NCBI GenBank assembly: GCA_949358305.1 | Contig: OX442316.1 | Coordinates: 4,402,001-4,466,000 of the forward strand | Length of the DNA stretch: 64,000 nucleotides | Direction: 5' to 3' | Origin: Strigamia acuminata | Lineage: Eukaryota; Arthropoda; Chilopoda; Geophilomorpha; Linotaeniidae | Shown: positions 60,101 through 64,000 of the stretch, piece after piece | Layout of the letters: the number at the start of each line of letters is the position of its first letter | Position numbering within the stretch: position 1 is the first letter of the stretch | The notes under the pieces: generated by a model | Told to the model about the DNA's origin: nothing | Database searches by the model: none | What the model saw: only the letters and a program-made list of their open reading frames with translations | Made by a program: the position numbers and the translations under genes

Positions 60101-62742
60101 AACCCGGCAAATACGAAAGCGTGTGGCGTCTGCATGTTCACAGCAACTTCTTCGGGCATAAAATTTGGTGCAGCATAATCGTGGAACGAAAGAGCTCGAT
60201 TCCTATTCCAATGCCCGACGTTCAAGTGGATCAAATGAATTGCGAGAAAATGCTGCAGGTCAATTGGAAATAAATAATTTGTTAATGGAGAAATTATTTT
60301 AATGTTTTTGTTATTTTAAACAGGAACCTGAGAATGGGGAGAAAGAGCAAGTTCCTGATATTCTTAAGGCGGGGCTGGAAGAAAGCTCAACGCTAAAGAT
60401 GAATAAGTGGGCGAATTTTCAACGCGAGGACAACGGGACTAACAACGGATTCTCCAGCTTGATGGTGCCACGTTGTGCATCCATCACGGCCACTCCAAAT
60501 AACACTCCTTTAGATCTGACGCCTCCAAAGTCGCCGGAAATACCCGAAGACGGAAATGAAACGTTGTTTGATCATTCTTGCGACACATTAGTCACTAGGA
60601 AACATGAAAATGACGCTGATGCACCCTTTCTGAGTGAAGGCAAATTAATTTAAACATTATTTATTTTGATTTATAATACACGTTAGAAACTGTGTTTTAC
60701 ACTAAAAATCTGCTGTTTTATGCCTAAAATTTGTTTTTATGTGAAAAACTGCTCACATTTGCAGTTTTTAGATGGAAAAAATTTGTTTTTCTGTACGAAA
60801 AACTACAATTTTAGTTTCATAATTGCAGTTTTTAGATGATAAACTGTTATTTTAGACTCATGATTGCAGTTTTGAGATGATAAATTGAAATTTTACCTAC
60901 ACTGCAGTTTTTAGATAATAAACTGCTATTTTAGACTCATAATTGCAATTTTAGACTCATAATTGCAATTTTAGACGTCTTAATTGCAATTTTAGACTCA
61001 TAATTGCAATTTTAGACTCATAATTGCAATTTTAGACTCATAATTGCAATTTTAGACTCATAACTGCAGTTTTAGATAAAAAAAAACGGCAATTTTAGAC
61101 TCATTGTTGCTGTTTTTTAGATGAAAAACGGCAATTTTTAGATAGTTGCTGTTTATAGATGAAAAAATGTTCGCGTTTGTACAAAAAAAGGGGGAAAAAA
61201 ATTGCTTTTTATGCAAGAAAATAAAAGTTACATTTTTTCAGACTTTGCGCATTATGCCCGCATTTAACGAAATTAATTTACTTTTTTCTTTTGTTTAGAT
61301 TCCGAGCACAGAGGCAGTGTGTTGAGTTTAAGCAGCACCGATTCGGATTTGGATTACGTAATGGTCCCATTACCGCCCTGTTTCAATTTCTCGTTCAAAG
61401 AATTCGATTCGAACTCGCCGAGCAACAACGACGAGACGGAAGCGTCGACATTGCCCGTAACACCCGTCGGCAAAGAGGAAACCTCCTCCGTCACCGCGGC
61501 ATCCGACACGGACGACGAGAACGCCAACGACATCAAATCAAATCTAAACTATGAGAATAAAAGCGGTGCGCCGCGGCTCGCTTCGCCGCCATTTCGACCC
61601 AAGGACTTCACGGTCCTCGCGGCCACGCTCAGCGATCACGCGGCCGTTGCGTCGCACATCGCCGCATTGGCCGCAACCGCGGCTGTAAATAGTGCAATTC
61701 CGTTGCCCCCGCCGCCCCCGCCACCCCCGCTTCCATTAATTCAAGAAAGAAACGAGGAAAAGGTAATTTAGAACCGGATTTTACTTTGAAAATTAGTGGT
61801 GGTCATTTTTGTTTTGAATTCCTTTTGAATAAGGTTGAAGTTTCGCAGACAACACCGGATGTTTGCCCGGAAAGAATGATCCCCATTTTACCCGAAAACT
61901 TGATGAACGCTGCTGCGACTGTATTTAACTCAGCACGAGGTCTAATCACAAGCATAGCTGATAAAAAAGTATAGATATCAATTTGCTTCTTAAAATTAGG
62001 TTTTTGGGCGTTTTTGCACAATTTTTGGTTCATTTTGAGGTCTATTTTTGACATTTTTGGAGCTAGAAAACACATTGAAGGGCCTAATATGTGTATTATT
62101 ACGCATAATGATGCATTTTAAGAGGCTGAAAAGGTTTATACTTGCTTAAAATGCATTAGAAAATGTATTTTTGTGCATAAAATGCATTAGAAAATGTATT
62201 TTTGTGCATAAAATGCATTAGAAAATGTATTTTTGTGCATAAAATGCATTAGAAAATGTATTTTTGTGCATAAAATGCATTAGAAAATGTATTTTTGTGC
62301 ATAAAATGCATTAGAAAATGTATTTTTGTGCATAAAATGCATTAGAAAATGTATTTTTGTGCATGAAATGCATTTTAAGAGCTTTGGAAAATGTATTTTT
62401 GTGCATAAAATGCATTGAAGTACCTTGGAGAATGTATATTCTGTGCATAAAATGTATTTTTGTGCATTTAAGAGTCTAAAAACCACATTTATTTGCCTAA
62501 AAAAGACGTAAAGTGCTTATACACAATTTTTTCCAAACTGATTGAATTTCTTCTCTTTTTAGAGCGTTTCAGCTGACCAACCAGACGTATGTCCATCGGC
62601 AATGACGCGATTGAAGGAAATGGGATTTTACGACAAGGAACTAAACGCAAAGCTTCTGAATAAATATAATAACGACATGACGCGCGTGATTGCGGAGTTG
62701 CTCGAAACGGTCGACAATAATTGGCACATCAATCGCCATTAA
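57171..62742 (+). CDS. Nbr1: NBR1 selective-autophagy receptor
   Basis: Twelve exons: 57171-57323, 57631-58047, 58203-58298, 58358-58412, 58470-58533, 58599-59069, 59140-59269, 59977-60258, 60324-60633, 61299-61762, 61834-61968, 62563-62742. All phases close to about 918 residues. PB1 domain: about 15-100, with an acidic OPCA motif (YKDEERDEVTVSSDEEF). ZZ zinc finger: about 243-290 (CDNC, CGNC, CEIC, HDPQH). A coiled-coil-like Lys/Glu stretch follows. FW (NBR1) domain: about 419-560, with PGSHFTKRWRLLNSGEMRWP and WCSIIVE. An LC3-interacting motif S-D-L-D-Y-V-M-V lies at about residue 679. A polyproline run precedes an amphipathic segment (NLMNAAATVFNSARGLITSI) and a C-terminal UBA domain with MGF. 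The protein links ubiquitinated cargo to autophagosomes. The length is close to vertebrate NBR1. AATAAA is at 62987. Confidence 0.95.
59300..59870. repeat. Mixed 21/31-bp minisatellite, NBR1 intron 7
   Basis: Units share CTGCTAAATGCATTTA. In some the unit closes after TTTCA (21 bp, for example 59750-59840). In others it carries about ten extra bases (ATCGGATTAA) and is 31 bp (59515-59640). The two lengths differ by one helical turn. Confidence 0.9.
60690..61150. repeat. 20-bp minisatellite, NBR1 intron 9
   Basis: The core AATTGCAATTTTAGACTCAT (20 bp) is repeated without gap at about 60930-61060. Flanks carry diverged TGCAGTTTTTAGATGATAAA-type units. Confidence 0.9.
62095..62475. repeat. 31-bp minisatellite, NBR1 intron 11
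   Basis: About eight homogeneous 31-bp units with core GCATTAGAAAATGTATTTTT followed by GTGCATAAAAT, plus diverged edge units. A/T tracts in each unit are spaced about 10 bp apart. Confidence 0.93.
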
Positions 62743-62986
62743 ATGTTTGTTGCAGGCTCCGTTCCGTAGGTGCAGATGTCGCTTTGTTTGGGCTTTTTCT
62801 CCCCCATTTCTTATATTCACTCAACCCTCTGTCCAATTGTATGGCGAGTAATCTTGATCTAGTAGATATATTCGGATTTTTTTGTTTTGTTTTTGTCTAT
62901 TTACGTAATGGGTCATTTTTTGTTTCTATTTTTCGATTAGTGGACTAAATTAATGTGAATTAATTTTCTCTCTTCTGTATGTTTCA

Positions 62987-62992
62987 ATAAAT
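62987..62992 (+). terminator. Poly(A) signal of NBR1
   Basis: AATAAA about 245 bp after the stop; the converging gene ends at 63183. Confidence 0.6.
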
Positions 62993-63182
62993 AATCACTA
63001 TTTAATGGCGGATTACATTTCTAACAAAATTATTATCAAAGTTATTATTATTATTGTGGGAAAATTGTGTATAGCTAATTAGAACAATCACACCGTGTAC
63101 ACAAAATAAAATAAATATGAAAAGTTGTGCTTAGACATTTGATGTTTTATTTTAAGAATTCAATGATTTGTGTTTATTTTCA

Positions 63183-63849
63183 TTAATCTGTTTGGCCGAT
63201 CTTTCGTTTGACGATATTTCGGGCCAGTTGCTGGAACCGGTGACTACCACGATTGAAATTCTTCAAATCGTCACCGAATTTACCGGTCGGACTATCAAAT
63301 TCGCATCTAAAATGAGAAAGACGAGGAAAATATTTGTAAATCATCGAGTTTTTAAATTGTTACGAGTTTTTATTTTACTTTCTGGGTGTAAAAAGCCCTC
63401 GTTTGCAGAAATGTACGTCGGATTCGTGATTATCGGGCGTTATTATGCCGAAAGGCGAGTACATTTTAACCGGTGTTCTGTCGTTTAACGTTCCGTGCGT
63501 CGGCGTATACGGTGATTGTTCGAGTCGGAATCGACGTCGCGTTGATTTCCGCTTGAGTTTCTGCAATTTTAAATGGTTTTTAAATTTCTTTCTAATTTTA
63601 ATTTGTGGTATTTTTTACTTGGGAGAAATTATCCAGTCGTTCTTTCATTGAATCGAGGGTTCTTGTCGCTCCGTCGCGGATCGTTTTCAAACTGACTGAA
63701 ATGTTTGCGCGCAGAGTTAAGGAATTCTCCTTGTCGTCTTTCTTACTTCGTTTCGGTTTTTCAGTTTCCTCGTGGTCTTCGTTTTGGCTTTCCTTGGCCA
63801 AGAAGCGGCCGGATCGCCACATGAGTGAATGCACCGGTGGAATTGCCAT
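63183..63849 (-). CDS. Unknown basic Ser/Thr-Pro-rich protein, 178 aa
   Basis: Three exons (63849-63619, 63560-63379, 63306-63183) join in phase to 178 residues. The start is the first ATG after an in-frame TAA upstream. The N-terminal third is charged (EDHEETEKPKRSKKDDKENS). A predicted helix follows (SVSLKTIRDGATRTLDSMKE), then a basic KLKRKSTRRRFR, then proline-directed sites: SPYTPTHG, TPVKMYSPFGIITP, FTPRK and FDSPTGK. The C-terminus is basic and helical (FQQLARNIVKRKI). There is no signal peptide or membrane segment. The composition suits a nuclear Cdk-type substrate, possibly a cell-cycle protein, but I do not recognise the family and assign no function. The gene converges on NBR1. Confidence 0.75.
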
Positions 63850-64000
63850 TTTTCGGTTGCTAATTTCGTGTTTGAAAATGACGGTTTATGACGTCAGACA
63901 AGGCGTCCTTGAAACCAGATGCGTAGCCTCAACCGGTTAGTTCGCTTTCACATTTTCTGCTTAAAAATTCAATATAAATAATTTAAATAGCATAATGTTT

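Overview
This is a eukaryotic, AT-rich, gene-poor window with short phase-conserved exons, standard GT-AG introns and very many tandem repeats. The gene content points to an arthropod, most likely a hexapod: a couch potato (cpo) orthologue with two RRMs, an odorant-binding-protein-like secreted protein, a tandem family of cysteine-rich WAP/crustin-like secreted proteins, and an intact NBR1. As far as I know NBR1 is absent from Drosophila, so a higher dipteran is unlikely. I cannot fix the order.

Layout. (1) 1-755: the last four exons of a GLB1-type beta-galactosidase (+), cut by the window edge. (2) 756-9300: intergenic DNA with a pogo/Tigger-like fragment, a 288-bp hAT-type MITE with a perfect 8-bp target duplication, a 128-bp hairpin and a 21-bp minisatellite. 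(3) 9300-38382: cpo (+). Nine coding exons join in phase to a 321-residue protein; intron 1 is 20.5 kb and holds at least eight tandem arrays plus GC-richer islands rich in CAGGTG E-boxes. A possible alternative last exon lies at 40087-40182. (4) 38.4-45.3 kb: gene-poor, with a long inverted repeat at 39.6-39.8 kb. (5) 45331-48617: a 137-aa OBP-like gene (+) facing three small two-exon cysteine-rich WAP-like genes (-), two of them a recent ~1-kb tandem duplication. (6) 49.4-55.1 kb: a transposon graveyard with a MITE, a P-element/THAP9-like relic split by a hAT MITE, Ty3/gypsy gag and integrase relics, one orphan candidate exon and a 30-bp minisatellite. (7) 55696-56616: a predicted secreted Mn-superoxide dismutase (-). 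(8) 57171-62742: a complete 12-exon NBR1 autophagy receptor (+), with minisatellites in three introns. (9) 63183-63849: a three-exon 178-aa protein of unknown function (-), rich in Ser/Thr-Pro sites.

The most unusual signal is at the scale of the whole window. Roughly a dozen unrelated minisatellites have unit lengths near whole multiples of the DNA helical repeat (20-21, 30-31 and one 39 bp). Several carry A/T-tracts about 10 bp apart inside the unit. One array mixes 21- and 31-bp units, as if one turn of helix were gained or lost. This suggests that array birth or maintenance depends on helical phasing. The genes do not form one pathway. The OBP-like, WAP-like and secreted MnSOD genes are a loose neighbourhood of secreted, possibly defence-related proteins. 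All exon joins were made by reading splice sites and checking phase by eye; no alignment or database search was run.
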